DNA of 64,000 nt from an uncultured Paracoccaceae bacterium (GTDB taxonomy: Bacteria; Pseudomonadota; Alphaproteobacteria; Rhodobacterales; Rhodobacteraceae): contig CANMFL010000006.1 in the NCBI GenBank assembly GCA_947497185.1, positions 62,001 through 126,000 of the forward strand, read 5' to 3'. The notes under the pieces are model-generated. The model was not told where the DNA came from. It made no database searches and was given only the letters and a program-made list of their open reading frames with translations. Below, one piece after another: positions 1 through 9,126 of the stretch. The translations under genes were made by a program, and so were the position numbers. How positions within the stretch are numbered: position 1 is the stretch's first letter; each line of letters begins with the position of its first letter.

Positions 1-1
1 T

Positions 2-1495
2 GCGGTTGGCGTTTTTCAGGTGGAAAGCCGCGCGCAGATGAATTTCCTGCCGCGAATGAAGCCCCGTGAATTTTATGATCTTGTGATCGAAGTCGCCATC
101 GTGCGGCCTGGCCCCATTCAAGGCGGCATGGTCCAGCCCTATATCAAAAGGCGGCAGGGGTTAGAGCAACCCGAACCGTTTGGCAGCGCCTTGCAAGACG
201 TGACGCGCAAAACGCTTGGCGTGCCTTTGTTCCAAGAACAAGCTATGCAGATTGCAGTCGTCGGCGCGGGCTTTTCACCAGAAGAAGCGGACCACCTCCG
301 CAGGTCTTTGGCGTCGTTTCGCAGGATGGGAACAATCGGCACGTTCAAGGACAAGTTCGTTAATGGGATGCTCAAGAATGGTTATGATCTTGAAGTGGCC
401 GAGCGGTGCTTTGGCCAGATCGAAGGGTTCGCTGATTATGGCTTCCCCGAAAGCCACGCTGCCGCCTTTGCCATGCTCGCTTATGTGTCTGCATGGCTCA
501 AATGCCATCACCCTGCGATTTTCGCCTGCGCGTTGCTGAACTCGCAACCGATGGGGTTTTATGCGCCTGCCCAAATCGTGCGCGATGCGCGGGAACACCA
601 GATAGAGGTGCGCCCGATCAGCGTGAACCACAGCGCGTGGGATAACACGCTGGAACGGCGGATGGATGGTGCATTGGCACTTAGGCTCGGGTTCCGTCAG
701 ATCAAAGGCTTTAAAGAAGAAGACGCAGGATGGATCGTGGCAACGCGCGGCAACGGATATTCCGACCCCGAAGGTGTGTGGCTGCGGGCGGGGACCGCGC
801 CTGCAACGCTGGAACGCTTGGCCGAAGCGGATGCATTCTGCGATATGGGGCTTAATCGGCGCGACGCGCTTTGGCAGGTCAAAGCGATCCGTGGGCAGCA
901 GCCGTTGCCGCTATTCAATGACCGCATCGAAGGCGAAGGCATTGCAGAACCCTCTGTGAACCTGCCGAGCATGAACTTGGGCGAAGAAGTTGTCGAAGAT
1001 TACGTATCCTTGCGTCTGTCTCTGCGGGCCCATCCGATGGAGTTGTTACGCCCGTCGATGACGGGACTGACATCTCATGCCGAACTTGCCACTGCACCGT
1101 TACGCCCCACTACCGTCTGCGGGCTGGTGATTACACGGCAACGCCCCGGCACCGCTTCTGGCGTTATTTTTCTCACGCTCGAAGACGAGACAGGTGTGTC
1201 CAACGTTGTCGTTTGGCCCAAAGTGTACGAGCAGTTCCGCCGCATCGTTATGGGCGGGCGGTTGTTGCGCGTGACCGGATATCTCCAACGCGAAGGGATT
1301 GTCGTCCACCTGATCGCGCAGCAGATCGAGGATATGTCGCACGGCCTCACGGAACTTGGGCATCCTTTGGACGAGGCGATCGGCGAAACCCAGCCGCAAG
1401 CCGACGACACACCGCGTCCCCGCAAACACACCAGTCGCGCGATGCACCCCCGCGATCAGGCAAAACGGCTGTTCCCAAGTCGGGATTTTCATTGA
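2..1495 (+). CDS. dnaE2: Error-prone DNA polymerase DnaE2 (ImuC), C-terminal part, cut by left edge
   Basis: Translesion C-family DNA polymerase alpha-subunit homologue, used in SOS mutagenesis with ImuA/ImuB. The frame is open to the first base and reads GVFQVESRAQM at once, a conserved DnaE block, so the N-terminal half lies outside the window; the GTG at 20 is internal. About 498 residues remain: end of the palm/fingers region (RPGPIQGGMVQPY), the helix-hairpin-helix region, and a C-terminal OB fold (TTVCGLVITRQRPGT to EQFRRIV). The tail MHPRDQAKRLFPSRDFH is typical of DnaE2 rather than replicative DnaE1. imuA/imuB would be expected just upstream, outside the window. Nothing looks broken. 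Confidence 0.93.
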   Translation, partial: AVGVFQVESRAQMNFLPRMKPREFYDLVIEVAIVRPGPIQGGMVQPYIKRRQGLEQPEPFGSALQDVTRKTLGVPLFQEQAMQIAVVGAGFSPEEADHLRRSLASFRRMGTIGTFKDKFVNGMLKNGYDLEVAERCFGQIEGFADYGFPESHAAAFAMLAYVSAWLKCHHPAIFACALLNSQPMGFYAPAQIVRDAREHQIEVRPISVNHSAWDNTLERRMDGALALRLGFRQIKGFKEEDAGWIVATRGNGYSDPEGVWLRAGTAPATLERLAEADAFCDMGLNRRDALWQVKAIRGQQPLPLFNDRIEGEGIAEPSVNLPSMNLGEEVVEDYVSLRLSLRAHPMELLRPSMTGLTSHAELATAPLRPTTVCGLVITRQRPGTASGVIFLTLEDETGVSNVVVWPKVYEQFRRIVMGGRLLRVTGYLQREGIVVHLIAQQIEDMSHGLTELGHPLDEAIGETQPQADDTPRPRKHTSRAMHPRDQAKRLFPSRDFH

Positions 1496-1889
1496 GTGGA
1501 ACGGCGCGCTTAACATCGAATCCTGCGTTTCGTGCAGTTGATGCACGGAACGGGCACAAGGTATATGCAGTATTGCCATCGCTGCATTGCAGCATTTGTT
1601 GCCTGTTTAATGCGCGCCTGCTGGCGATAGGGCCTAAAAATCAGGCAGGCCGGCCTGACGCGTTTCCAAACGACCTTCCCGTTATTGCTTAAGGCGTCAT
1701 TTGGCGCGGACGGTCTACTTGCCTCTAATCAAGGGGCATCAGAGCCGGGCGAGGGCGAAATCATGGAAAATGAGACCTCTCGCAGGGCCGCAACATAAGC
1801 TGCGACAAAGCCGACCAGCGACCAATGCCTGCAAAATAGGCGGCCGCTTGGATCTGAATAGACCGCAGCCCAACTGGGGGACCGAACCT
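1496..1889. other. 394-bp intergenic region between dnaE2 and urtA
   Basis: No credible gene; the short open frames here are out-of-frame extensions of dnaE2 or urtA. The only structure I see is a 12-bp perfect palindrome CAGGCCGGCCTG at 1646-1657, inside a TCAGGC/GCCTGA inverted repeat (1641-1658). It could be an operator or the stem of a weak terminator for dnaE2; there is no T-run after it. The urea operon promoter must lie in this stretch. I looked for a sigma-54 GG-N10-GC element and did not find one with correct spacing. Confidence 0.5.
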
Positions 1890-3179
1890 TTGACTACGTC
1901 CAAGAAACTTCTTTCTACGATTTCAACTTTGACATTTATGACCGCAGCGAGCGGCGCTTATGCACAAGATTGCACCATTAAAGTTGGTGTACTTCACTCG
2001 CTGTCCGGCACGATGGCGATTTCTGAAACAACTCTTGCTGAAACCATGCAAATGCTGGTCGAAGGCCAAAACGAAGCAGGCGGCCTTTTGGGCTGTGAAC
2101 TGGAAGCAGTTGTCGTCGACCCTGCGTCCGACTGGCCATTGTTCGCTGAAAAAGCACGCGAATTGCTGACCGTGCACAAAGTCGACGTGATCTTCGGCAA
2201 CTGGACATCCGTATCCCGTAAATCCGTTCTGCCTGTGATCGAAGAACTGAACGGCCTGCTGTTCTACCCTGTGCAATACGAGGGCGAAGAAAGCTCTAAG
2301 AACGTATTCTACACAGGTGCAGCACCAAACCAACAGGCGATTCCTGCGGTCGATTATTTCCTTGAAGAGTTGGGCGTTGAGCAATTCGCACTGCTTGGGA
2401 CCGACTACGTTTACCCGCGCACAACAAACAACATTCTCGAAGCGTACCTGATCGAAAAAGGCATCGCGCCAGAGAATATCTTTGTGAACTACACACCGTT
2501 TGGCCAGTCTGACTGGGCAACAATCGTGAGCGACGTTGTGGCGCTTGGCGCAGGCGGCAATCAGGTTGGCGTTGTGTCCACGATCAACGGCGACGCAAAC
2601 GTGGGCTTCTACAAAGAACTGGCCGCAGCAGGCGTGAGCGCAGACGATATTCCTGCCGTTGCGTTCTCTGTTGGCGAAGAAGAACTGTCCGGCTTTGATA
2701 CATCCGAATTGGTTGGTCACTTGGCCGCGTGGAACTACTTTATGTCCGCCGACACCCCTGAAAACGAAGCGTTTATCGCGCAGTGGCAAGAATACACTGG
2801 CGACGACAGCCGCGTAACGAATGACCCGATGGAGGCCCATTACATCGGTTTCAATATGTGGGTGAACGCGGTGACTGCGGCGGGAAGTGCTGATGTCGAT
2901 GCGGTGCGCACAGCAATGTACGGTCAGGAATTTCCGAACCTGACAGGCGGCACAGCCGTCATGCTGCCAAACCACCACCTGTCGAAACCAGTACTGATCG
3001 GCGAAATCACCGCAGACGGTCAATTCGACATCATTAGTCAAACGTCTGAAGTCGAAGGCGACGCATGGACAGATTACCTGCCGGAAAGCGCCGTGCTGAC
3101 CTCTGATTGGAAAGACCTTGGTTGCGGGATGTACAACACTGAAACTGAAACCTGCGTTCAGTTGACGTCCAACTACTAA
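1890..3179 (+). CDS. urtA: Urea ABC transporter substrate-binding protein UrtA
   Basis: Periplasmic urea-binding protein (type 1 periplasmic binding fold, LivJ/AmiC-like) that delivers urea to UrtBC. I chose TTG 1890 because GGGGGA lies about 10 nt upstream and the product then begins with a clean Sec signal peptide (residues 1-25, cleavage after AYA); the frame stays open upstream to 1701 but encodes no signal. The mature protein opens with DCTIKVGVLHSLSGTMAIS, the UrtA/FmdD hallmark. Length 429 aa fits the family. First gene of urtABCDE; a strong hairpin follows the stop before urtB, as expected when the binding protein is made in excess. ATG 1938 would remove most of the signal. Confidence 0.95.
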   Translation: MTTSKKLLSTISTLTFMTAASGAYAQDCTIKVGVLHSLSGTMAISETTLAETMQMLVEGQNEAGGLLGCELEAVVVDPASDWPLFAEKARELLTVHKVDVIFGNWTSVSRKSVLPVIEELNGLLFYPVQYEGEESSKNVFYTGAAPNQQAIPAVDYFLEELGVEQFALLGTDYVYPRTTNNILEAYLIEKGIAPENIFVNYTPFGQSDWATIVSDVVALGAGGNQVGVVSTINGDANVGFYKELAAAGVSADDIPAVAFSVGEEELSGFDTSELVGHLAAWNYFMSADTPENEAFIAQWQEYTGDDSRVTNDPMEAHYIGFNMWVNAVTAAGSADVDAVRTAMYGQEFPNLTGGTAVMLPNHHLSKPVLIGEITADGQFDIISQTSEVEGDAWTDYLPESAVLTSDWKDLGCGMYNTETETCVQLTSNY

Positions 3180-3187
3180 ACCAACGG

Positions 3188-3213
3188 GGGTGGGGCGCGT
3201 TGTTGCCCCACCC
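3188..3213 (+). terminator. Intercistronic hairpin between urtA and urtB
   Basis: GGGTGGGGC (3188-3196) pairs perfectly with GCCCCACCC (3205-3213) around an 8-nt loop. No U-tract follows, so it is more likely a partial attenuator or a 3' stabilising stem-loop for urtA mRNA than a full terminator. This would give higher expression of the binding protein than of the membrane and ATPase parts downstream. Confidence 0.6.
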
Positions 3214-3242
3214 ACACCCGATTCCCCTTATGAAAGACGACC

Positions 3243-5186
3243 GTGATGCTGCGCCTTCTGTTCGCTTGTTTTGTTTTGTGCCTCGCGGCCCCTGTTGCTC
3301 ACGCGCAATCGCTCCAAGCGATTTTGCAGGGTCACGCCGATGCGGTCGAAAGCCCGTCACGTAAAACCGTTGATGCGGTGATTGCATCCCTTGCCGACGC
3401 GCCCGTGGACGGCATCCCGACATTCCTTGAGGATTGGCGCGACAAAAGCATCTGGATGCGGACAAGCGACGGCGTGTTTTTCAGCGTGGTCGAGGACGGC
3501 GATGGCCTGATCCTGACCGACCTTGATAGCGGCGAAGAAACGACAGTCGCCGACGACGACGGTTTTTCCCAAGCAAAACCCAATGCGGGCGTGCGCCGCG
3601 TGATCAGCGGTGCCTTGGTGCAGTTCCTACTGTCCGATCCCGATATTTCGCGCCGGATCGCGGCACTCGATTCAATCGGACGTGACCCGTCCGCCGATCA
3701 GCTTGACCCGTTACGCGCCAGCATCGCAGGTGAGCCCGATGCGGATGTTCTTGCACGCAAGCAGCAGCTTGAACGCCAGTTAACCGCGCAATTTGGCACT
3801 GACACCGATGCACGTATCGCGGCGATCAACCATCTGTCTGGCGATCTCAGCGTCGAAGTACGCGGCGTGATCAGTCAAATCCTGACAACACGGCAATTCG
3901 TGGCCGCATCCATTCCCGACGGCACCAACGTGGCACAAATCCTCGTGATCGACGAAGACCTGACCGCTGACGAAGCTTACCAATTGCTCGTGTCAGAAGA
4001 CCTCGCGCCTGCGACCGTATCCACAGCGGATATCGTCAGCACATTGACGGCGCAGATCGCAGACGGGCAGGTGGCTGGCGTGGCGGTGGCCACGCTCGAC
4101 ACGGATGCGGCACGCTATGCCGCCTATGAAACCTTGGTCGCAAACGGCGATGCGGCCCCGTTTGTATCGCCCGAGGAACGCGCCGCAGCATTAGACGCAC
4201 ACACATTCTACACAGCCTACGTGGAGCCAAACAGCGCGATCACTGACGCCGCCGAAGACGCGCAAGCCGCTATTTCGCTGCAGCTAGGTGTTGGACAAAC
4301 CTTTGACCTGACGCTGGACGCGCTATCACTCGCCTCGATCTATTTCCTCGCGGCGATTGGCCTTGCGATCACGTTTGGCGTCATGGGCGTCATCAACATG
4401 GCGCACGGCGAATTTATCATGATGGGGGCCTACACGGGCTACGTCGTGCAACAGATCGTGCCTGATTATACCGTGTCGATCCTGATCGCACTGCCGCTGG
4501 CCTTTATGGTCACATTTGCAGCAGGCGTCGCAATGGAAAGGCTGGTGATCCGGCACCTCTACCATCGCCCGCTTGAGACGCTGTTGGCGACATTTGGTAT
4601 CGCGATTGTGCTGCAACAATTGGCCAAGAACATCTTTGGCACGCAGGCGCGTCCGTTGACGTCACCTGATTGGTTGGCTGGGGCTTGGGTTCTTAATGAC
4701 GTGGTGCAGATCAGTTATATTCGGATCGCGATCTTTGTGCTGGCGCTGCTGTTTCTTGGGCTGATCCTGTTCATTCTCAAACGCACACGGTTGGGCCTAG
4801 AGGTCCGCGCAGTCACCCAAAATCCGGGGATGGCGGCCAGCATGGGCATCAACCCTGACCGCATCAATATGCTGACGTTCGGGCTAGGGTCCGGCATCGC
4901 TGGGATCGCGGGTGTCGCTATCGGGCTCTATGCCAAGGTCACGTCCGAGATGGGCGCGGACTACATCGTGCAAAGCTTTATGACCGTGGTTGTCGGCGGT
5001 GTCGGCAATGTCTGGGGCACGCTCGCGGGCGCGTCGCTGATCGGCTTCACGCAAAAGGGCATCGAATGGTTCAACCCGTCGAATACACTGGCGGCGCAGA
5101 CCTATATGATCCTGTTTGTGATCCTGTTTATCCAATTCCGGCCAAAGGGCATCGTCGCCCTCAAAGGCCGCGCGGCGGGGGACTGA
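3243..5186 (+). CDS. urtB: Urea ABC transporter permease UrtB
   Basis: Inner-membrane permease of the high-affinity urea transporter, LivH-like. 647 aa: signal peptide (about 1-21), a long soluble N-terminal extension (about 22-345) peculiar to the UrtB family, then the permease part with FGVMGVINMAHGEFIMMGAYTG (in two pieces around residue 380-400) and several hydrophobic helices to the C-terminus. GTG 3243 is immediately followed by ATG 3246; either may be used. It ends 4 nt before urtC, so translation is probably coupled. Full length for the family, no damage. Confidence 0.94.
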   Translation: MMLRLLFACFVLCLAAPVAHAQSLQAILQGHADAVESPSRKTVDAVIASLADAPVDGIPTFLEDWRDKSIWMRTSDGVFFSVVEDGDGLILTDLDSGEETTVADDDGFSQAKPNAGVRRVISGALVQFLLSDPDISRRIAALDSIGRDPSADQLDPLRASIAGEPDADVLARKQQLERQLTAQFGTDTDARIAAINHLSGDLSVEVRGVISQILTTRQFVAASIPDGTNVAQILVIDEDLTADEAYQLLVSEDLAPATVSTADIVSTLTAQIADGQVAGVAVATLDTDAARYAAYETLVANGDAAPFVSPEERAAALDAHTFYTAYVEPNSAITDAAEDAQAAISLQLGVGQTFDLTLDALSLASIYFLAAIGLAITFGVMGVINMAHGEFIMMGAYTGYVVQQIVPDYTVSILIALPLAFMVTFAAGVAMERLVIRHLYHRPLETLLATFGIAIVLQQLAKNIFGTQARPLTSPDWLAGAWVLNDVVQISYIRIAIFVLALLFLGLILFILKRTRLGLEVRAVTQNPGMAASMGINPDRINMLTFGLGSGIAGIAGVAIGLYAKVTSEMGADYIVQSFMTVVVGGVGNVWGTLAGASLIGFTQKGIEWFNPSNTLAAQTYMILFVILFIQFRPKGIVALKGRAAGD

Positions 5187-5190
5187 GAAC

Positions 5191-6372
5191 ATGAAAAACA
5201 CATTCATCGCCCGTAACCCCTCTGTCCTTTGGTTTCTGCTCGCACTTGCGGTCTTTACGGTTGTCGTGACGATCCTGAGCGAAGCCACCGGATTTGGCCT
5301 GATCTCAACCTCATTTCTGAAAACACTCGGCAAGACGCTGTGCCTATGTCTGGTCGCCATCGCGATGGACGTCGTGTGGGGCTATTGCGGCATCCTGTCG
5401 CTTGGGCATTTCGCGTTTTTCGGCATCGGTGGCTACGCAATTGGTATGTGGCTGATGTACGCGCGGACCGAGGGGCTTGTGCAAGTTTCACTGCAATCCT
5501 CAGCACTGCCGCCCACGCCGCAAGAAATCACTGACGCTATCGGCAGCCAAATCTTTGGTGTTGTCGGCAGTTCCGATTTTCCCGTGATCTGGGCCTTCTC
5601 ACATAGCTTGACGTTACAACTATTGGCGGTGATCTTAGTGCCCGGTTTGCTTGCACTGATCTTTGGCTGGTTGGCATTCCGCAGCCGCGTGACGGGCGTT
5701 TACCTGTCGATCCTGACCCAGGCTATGACCTTGGCGCTGTCGCTGTATTTTTTCCAGAACGACACCGGATTGCGCGGCAATAACGGTCTGTCCGGCCTGC
5801 AAAACATCCCCGGGCTAGAGGATCGCAGCCAAGCCGTTGTGTCGCTCTGGTTCTTCTGGGGATCCGCCATCGCACTCGCGCTGGGTTATGTTTTGTTCGC
5901 CTATGTGGTGTCCGGCAAATTCGGATCAGTGGTACGGGCGATCCGCGATAACGAAGCGCGTGTGCGGTTCTTGGGCTACCACGTCGAGCAGTATAAACTG
6001 TTCATCTTCACCCTGACCGCAATGGTCGCTGGCATCGCGGGCGCGCTGTATTACCCGCAAGCAGGCATCATCAACCCCGCCGAAATCGCGCCAATCGCGT
6101 CGATCTATCTGGCGGTCTGGGTCGCTATTGGCGGACGCGGGCGACTTTATGGTGCGGTCATTGGTGCGGCCTTGGTGTCGCTGTTGTCGTCATGGTTCAC
6201 AGGCGGGTCCGCCCCCGACATCAACCTTGGTTTCTACGTGATCAAGTGGACGGATTGGTGGCTTGTGCTGCTTGGCTTGTCGTTTGTTCTCGTCACGCTT
6301 TACTTCCCCAAAGGCATCGGCGGAATCTTTGACGCGCTGGGCCGCAAACGGGTGGAAGGGGACGCATCATGA
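5191..6372 (+). CDS. urtC: Urea ABC transporter permease UrtC
   Basis: Second membrane subunit of the urea importer, LivM-like, 393 aa. About ten hydrophobic segments; the family block WGYCGILSLGHFAFFGIGGY lies near residues 63-82 and the cytoplasmic coupling loop VRAIRDNEARVRFLGY near 248-263. It pairs with UrtB to form the channel and contacts the ATPases UrtD and UrtE. Its last codons overlap the urtD start by 4 nt (ATGA), the tightest form of translational coupling, so the genes are one operon. Confidence 0.94.
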   Translation: MKNTFIARNPSVLWFLLALAVFTVVVTILSEATGFGLISTSFLKTLGKTLCLCLVAIAMDVVWGYCGILSLGHFAFFGIGGYAIGMWLMYARTEGLVQVSLQSSALPPTPQEITDAIGSQIFGVVGSSDFPVIWAFSHSLTLQLLAVILVPGLLALIFGWLAFRSRVTGVYLSILTQAMTLALSLYFFQNDTGLRGNNGLSGLQNIPGLEDRSQAVVSLWFFWGSAIALALGYVLFAYVVSGKFGSVVRAIRDNEARVRFLGYHVEQYKLFIFTLTAMVAGIAGALYYPQAGIINPAEIAPIASIYLAVWVAIGGRGRLYGAVIGAALVSLLSSWFTGGSAPDINLGFYVIKWTDWWLVLLGLSFVLVTLYFPKGIGGIFDALGRKRVEGDAS

Positions 6373-7112
6373 ACAACACCCTGTTAGAAGTCTCTGGCGT
6401 GTCGGTCACGTTTGACGGTTTTCGCGCGATCAATAACCTGTCGATCCAGATTGCAGAGCCAGAGCTGCGGGCAGTCATTGGGCCGAACGGCGCGGGCAAG
6501 ACGACCTTTATGGATATCGTCACGGGCAAAACGCGACCGGATGAAGGCCGTGTGATCTTTGGCGAGAAGTCGGTGTCACTGCTGGGGATGAGTGAAAGCC
6601 AGATTGCGCAGGCGGGCATCGGTCGCAAGTTCCAAAAGCCAACGGTATTCGAGGCGCAAACCGTGCGGGAAAACATCGCGATGGCGCTGCGCAACGTGCG
6701 CGGGCCGTTTGATGTGTTGTTCGGGCGGAAAGCCGATAACAGAGAGGACCGTATTCGCGAGGTCAGCGACGAAATTGGCCTGACAGATGCGCTGGATCAG
6801 CAATCAGGTGCGCTGAGCCACGGTCAAAAACAATGGTTGGAAATCGGCATGTTGCTGGCGCAAGACCCGCGCTTGTTACTGGTTGATGAACCTGCTGCTG
6901 GCATGACACCAGCCGAGCGTGAACATACAACTGATCTGTTAGTGCGCGCAGCTAAGACCCGTGCCGTTGTTGTTGTAGAACACGATATGGAATTTGTGCG
7001 CCGTCTGAATTGCAAGGTCACAGTGCTGCACGAGGGATCGGTTCTGGCCGAAGGCAGCCTGGATCACGTCACAAACAACAAAGACGTCATCGACGTTTAT
7101 CTGGGGCGATAA
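6369..7112 (+). CDS. urtD: Urea ABC transporter ATP-binding protein UrtD
   Basis: Cytoplasmic ABC ATPase (LivG-like), 247 aa, energising urea uptake. Walker A GPNGAGKTT at residues 38-46; the signature is LSHGQKQWLEIG rather than LSGGQ, which is usual in this LivG-type branch; Walker B LLLVDEPAAGM follows, and the switch histidine is in VVVEHDMEFV. Starts within the urtC stop and is separated from urtE by 3 nt. Confidence 0.94.
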   Translation: MNNTLLEVSGVSVTFDGFRAINNLSIQIAEPELRAVIGPNGAGKTTFMDIVTGKTRPDEGRVIFGEKSVSLLGMSESQIAQAGIGRKFQKPTVFEAQTVRENIAMALRNVRGPFDVLFGRKADNREDRIREVSDEIGLTDALDQQSGALSHGQKQWLEIGMLLAQDPRLLLVDEPAAGMTPAEREHTTDLLVRAAKTRAVVVVEHDMEFVRRLNCKVTVLHEGSVLAEGSLDHVTNNKDVIDVYLGR

Positions 7113-7115
7113 GAT

Positions 7116-7811
7116 ATGCTGGATGTCAAAGACTTAACGCTGAAATACGGGCAAAGTCAGATTTTGAACGGGATCAACTTGACTGCGCAAAAGGGGCAAA
7201 TCACGGCTGTGATGGGCACCAACGGCGTCGGCAAAACGTCACTGCTCAAAGCCATCGCAGGGCGGCACCCTTTTGCGTCTGGCACCATATCGTTGGACAA
7301 TGTGCCGTTGGAAAAACACACGGCGGTTAATGCCGCGCGGGCAGGGATTGCCTATGTGCCGCAGGGCCGCGAGGTGTTCCCGATGATGACCGTGACCGAA
7401 AACTTAGAAACCGGTTTTGCCTGTCTTGAGGGTGGCGGTCACACTATCCCCGACCACATCTACGACCTGTTTCCGGTGCTGCGCGAAATGTCAGGGCGAC
7501 GCGGCGGCGATCTGTCTGGCGGGCAACAACAGCAGCTTGCGATTGCCCGTGCGTTGATCACGAAGCCGTCGGTTTTGCTTTTGGACGAGCCGACAGAGGG
7601 CATTCAGCCGAACGTGATCAAACACATCGGCGAGGTGATCCAGACGCTGCGCGATCAAGGTGAAATCGCGATTGTACTTGTCGAACAATTCTTCGATTTT
7701 GCCTTCGACCTTGGCGACCGTTTTGTCACGATGAGCAGGGGCAGCGTCACGCTGGACGCGCTTTCAGCAGATGTCGAACGGCAGCAACTACTCAACCTCG
7801 TGTCGGTCTAA
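7116..7811 (+). CDS. urtE: Urea ABC transporter ATP-binding protein UrtE
   Basis: Second ATPase (LivF-like), 231 aa. Walker A GTNGVGKTS around residues 34-42, Q-loop YVPQGREVFPMMTV, canonical signature LSGGQQQQLAIARALI, Walker B VLLLDEPTEGI. It closes the urt operon; chrR converges from the other strand with only 6 bp between the stops, so no separate terminator is visible. The urease genes usually linked to urt are not in this window. Confidence 0.93.
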   Translation: MLDVKDLTLKYGQSQILNGINLTAQKGQITAVMGTNGVGKTSLLKAIAGRHPFASGTISLDNVPLEKHTAVNAARAGIAYVPQGREVFPMMTVTENLETGFACLEGGGHTIPDHIYDLFPVLREMSGRRGGDLSGGQQQQLAIARALITKPSVLLLDEPTEGIQPNVIKHIGEVIQTLRDQGEIAIVLVEQFFDFAFDLGDRFVTMSRGSVTLDALSADVERQQLLNLVSV

Positions 7812-7817
7812 TTCGCT

Positions 7818-8453
7818 TCAAATGCGAAACAACGGCTGCAAAAGTCGCGGGATCAACGTGCTAAAGCGCAACGGCGCATCTGTGGCCGCGATACAAATAC
7901 ACGGCGCACCAGAACCAGCGGTTGGAGTATGCTCCACCTCTTGATCGGCGACCTCAAGATCTCCGACGCCAAAGCTGCCACCACTGTCGCTAAAGCTGCC
8001 CTGCAAAACCAAAGTCAGCTCAAGACCGCCATGCGAATGATCCGGAACGGCTTGGTTCGGAGGGATATACAAAAGCCGCACAGACCCTTCGTCATTCGCT
8101 TGCAGGATGCTTTGACGCACCCCCATACCCAGCGATTTCCAGCGCGGCGGCTTGCCTTTCAACGCTTCCATAATCGGGCCGGGATAAACACCAGACCGTG
8201 CAAAGCTCGGCTTTTCCTTCACTGGCGCATCCAGAAGGGCAAGCGTGTCGGATTTCAAACTGCCAGTCAGAACCGCAGCGCCCACGTTATCTAAAACAAC
8301 GCCACCAGCGGCTTGATGCGCATCAAACGCGGCACGGCAGTCCAGGCACATTGAGATATGCGCTGCCACAACCAGTGCAAAAGGCTGCGGCAAACTGCCA
8401 GCGGCATAGGCGGCAAGCAATGCGTCAGGTGTGTGATGGTTAATTGCGGTCAT
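7818..8453 (-). CDS. chrR: ChrR-type zinc anti-sigma factor with cupin domain
   Basis: Binds and silences the ECF sigma factor encoded just upstream; in Rhodobacter sphaeroides ChrR releases RpoE on singlet-oxygen stress. 211 aa. The N-terminal zinc anti-sigma domain carries HISMCLDC (about residues 32-39), the H-x3-C-x2-C zinc motif of the ZAS family. The C-terminal half (about 100-195) is a cupin with PDHSHGGLELTLVLQGSF, which supplies the second metal site. Starts 2 nt from the rpoE stop, so the two are co-transcribed and probably made in matched amounts. Confidence 0.92.
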   Translation of the reverse strand: MTAINHHTPDALLAAYAAGSLPQPFALVVAAHISMCLDCRAAFDAHQAAGGVVLDNVGAAVLTGSLKSDTLALLDAPVKEKPSFARSGVYPGPIMEALKGKPPRWKSLGMGVRQSILQANDEGSVRLLYIPPNQAVPDHSHGGLELTLVLQGSFSDSGGSFGVGDLEVADQEVEHTPTAGSGAPCICIAATDAPLRFSTLIPRLLQPLFRI

Positions 8454-8454
8454 C

Positions 8455-9012
8455 TTAACGCAGTTCCTTCAAGTCGTGCCGTAATTTCTCTAGACCCAAC
8501 CGGATCCGTGATTTGATCGTGCCTAGCGGTAACCCCGTTTGCGTACTGATCTCCTGATGGGACAACTCGCCAAGATAGGCTTGTTCAATCATTTCACGCT
8601 GTTTGGGTTTGAGCATCGACAGTGCTTTTTTCAGCCTGCTGGCCTCTTGTTCCATCGCAAGGATCTGACTTGCATCGGGTTCAAGATCGGGCTCGCGGCT
8701 CAATTCTTCGGGCATCGGGCGGTGATCTTTGCGGAAAGTGTCAATCTGCTTGTGCCGCGCGATCTGGTAAATCCATGCTGACACTTGGGCGCGGGTCGGA
8801 TCGAACTGACCTGCTTTGCGCCAGACCGTTAACATCACGTCCTGCACGATCTCCTCGGCCTGCGCCGAACCCGTGCCGGACCGCATGATGAAACCCTTTA
8901 GGCGGGGTGCGAAATGATCGAACAGCGCTGCAAATGCAGCACGATCACGTCCGTCGCGCACCGCCAGCATCCAAGTCGTCTGCGGCGATACCTCAGTAGA
9001 AGGTTGCGTCAC
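8455..9012 (-). CDS. rpoE: ECF RNA polymerase sigma factor RpoE (ChrR-partnered, singlet-oxygen type)
   Basis: Group IV (ECF11-like) sigma factor; directs RNA polymerase to TGATC-type promoters when freed from ChrR. I chose GTG 9012 (185 aa): AAAAGGA sits 10 nt upstream, and the product then aligns with the known family start (TTWMLAVRDGRDRAAFAALF). Region 2 is at about 25-95 (RAQVSAWIYQIARHKQIDTFRK), region 4 at about 125-180 with the helix-turn-helix LGELSHQEISTQTGLPLGTI. Alternative starts are ATG 9039 and 9087; the frame is open to 9240, but that would run through its own promoter at 9094-9121. Confidence 0.92.
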   Translation of the reverse strand: MTQPSTEVSPQTTWMLAVRDGRDRAAFAALFDHFAPRLKGFIMRSGTGSAQAEEIVQDVMLTVWRKAGQFDPTRAQVSAWIYQIARHKQIDTFRKDHRPMPEELSREPDLEPDASQILAMEQEASRLKKALSMLKPKQREMIEQAYLGELSHQEISTQTGLPLGTIKSRIRLGLEKLRHDLKELR

Positions 9013-9093
9013 CTGTAATCTGTCCTTTTGCGGCCCCATAGCAGGGGGCCGTTCAATGGTATTTGTATGTGTGCTCGCAATCAACATAACCTG

Positions 9094-9121
9094 TTTACGG
9101 GCATCAAGGGAACTTAGATCA
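9094..9121 (-). promoter_or_regulatory. Sigma-E-like promoter for rpoE-chrR
   Basis: Read on the - strand: TGATCT (9121-9116), 16 nt, then CGTAAA (9099-9094). The same arrangement, TGATCC-N16-CGTAAC, faces the other way 6 bp further. RpoE/ChrR systems of Rhodobacter use a TGATCC-type -35 and a TAA-containing -10, so this is a probable autoregulated promoter. Transcription would start near 9087, which rules out start codons upstream of that point. Confidence 0.7.
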
Positions 9122-9126
9122 TTTTT

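Noticed and set aside
1701..1725. Possible sigma-54 promoter before urtA
   Set aside because: A TTGGCGCGG...TTGC string is present, but the spacing between GG and GC is not the required 10 nt.
1701..1889. N-terminal extension of urtA
   Set aside because: Encodes no signal peptide or conserved sequence; the TTG at 1890 with GGGGGA and a clean signal peptide explains the gene better.
1923..3215. 430-codon open frame antisense to urtA
   Set aside because: Fully overlaps urtA, which has signal peptide, family motifs and operon context; the antisense product shows no recognisable domain.
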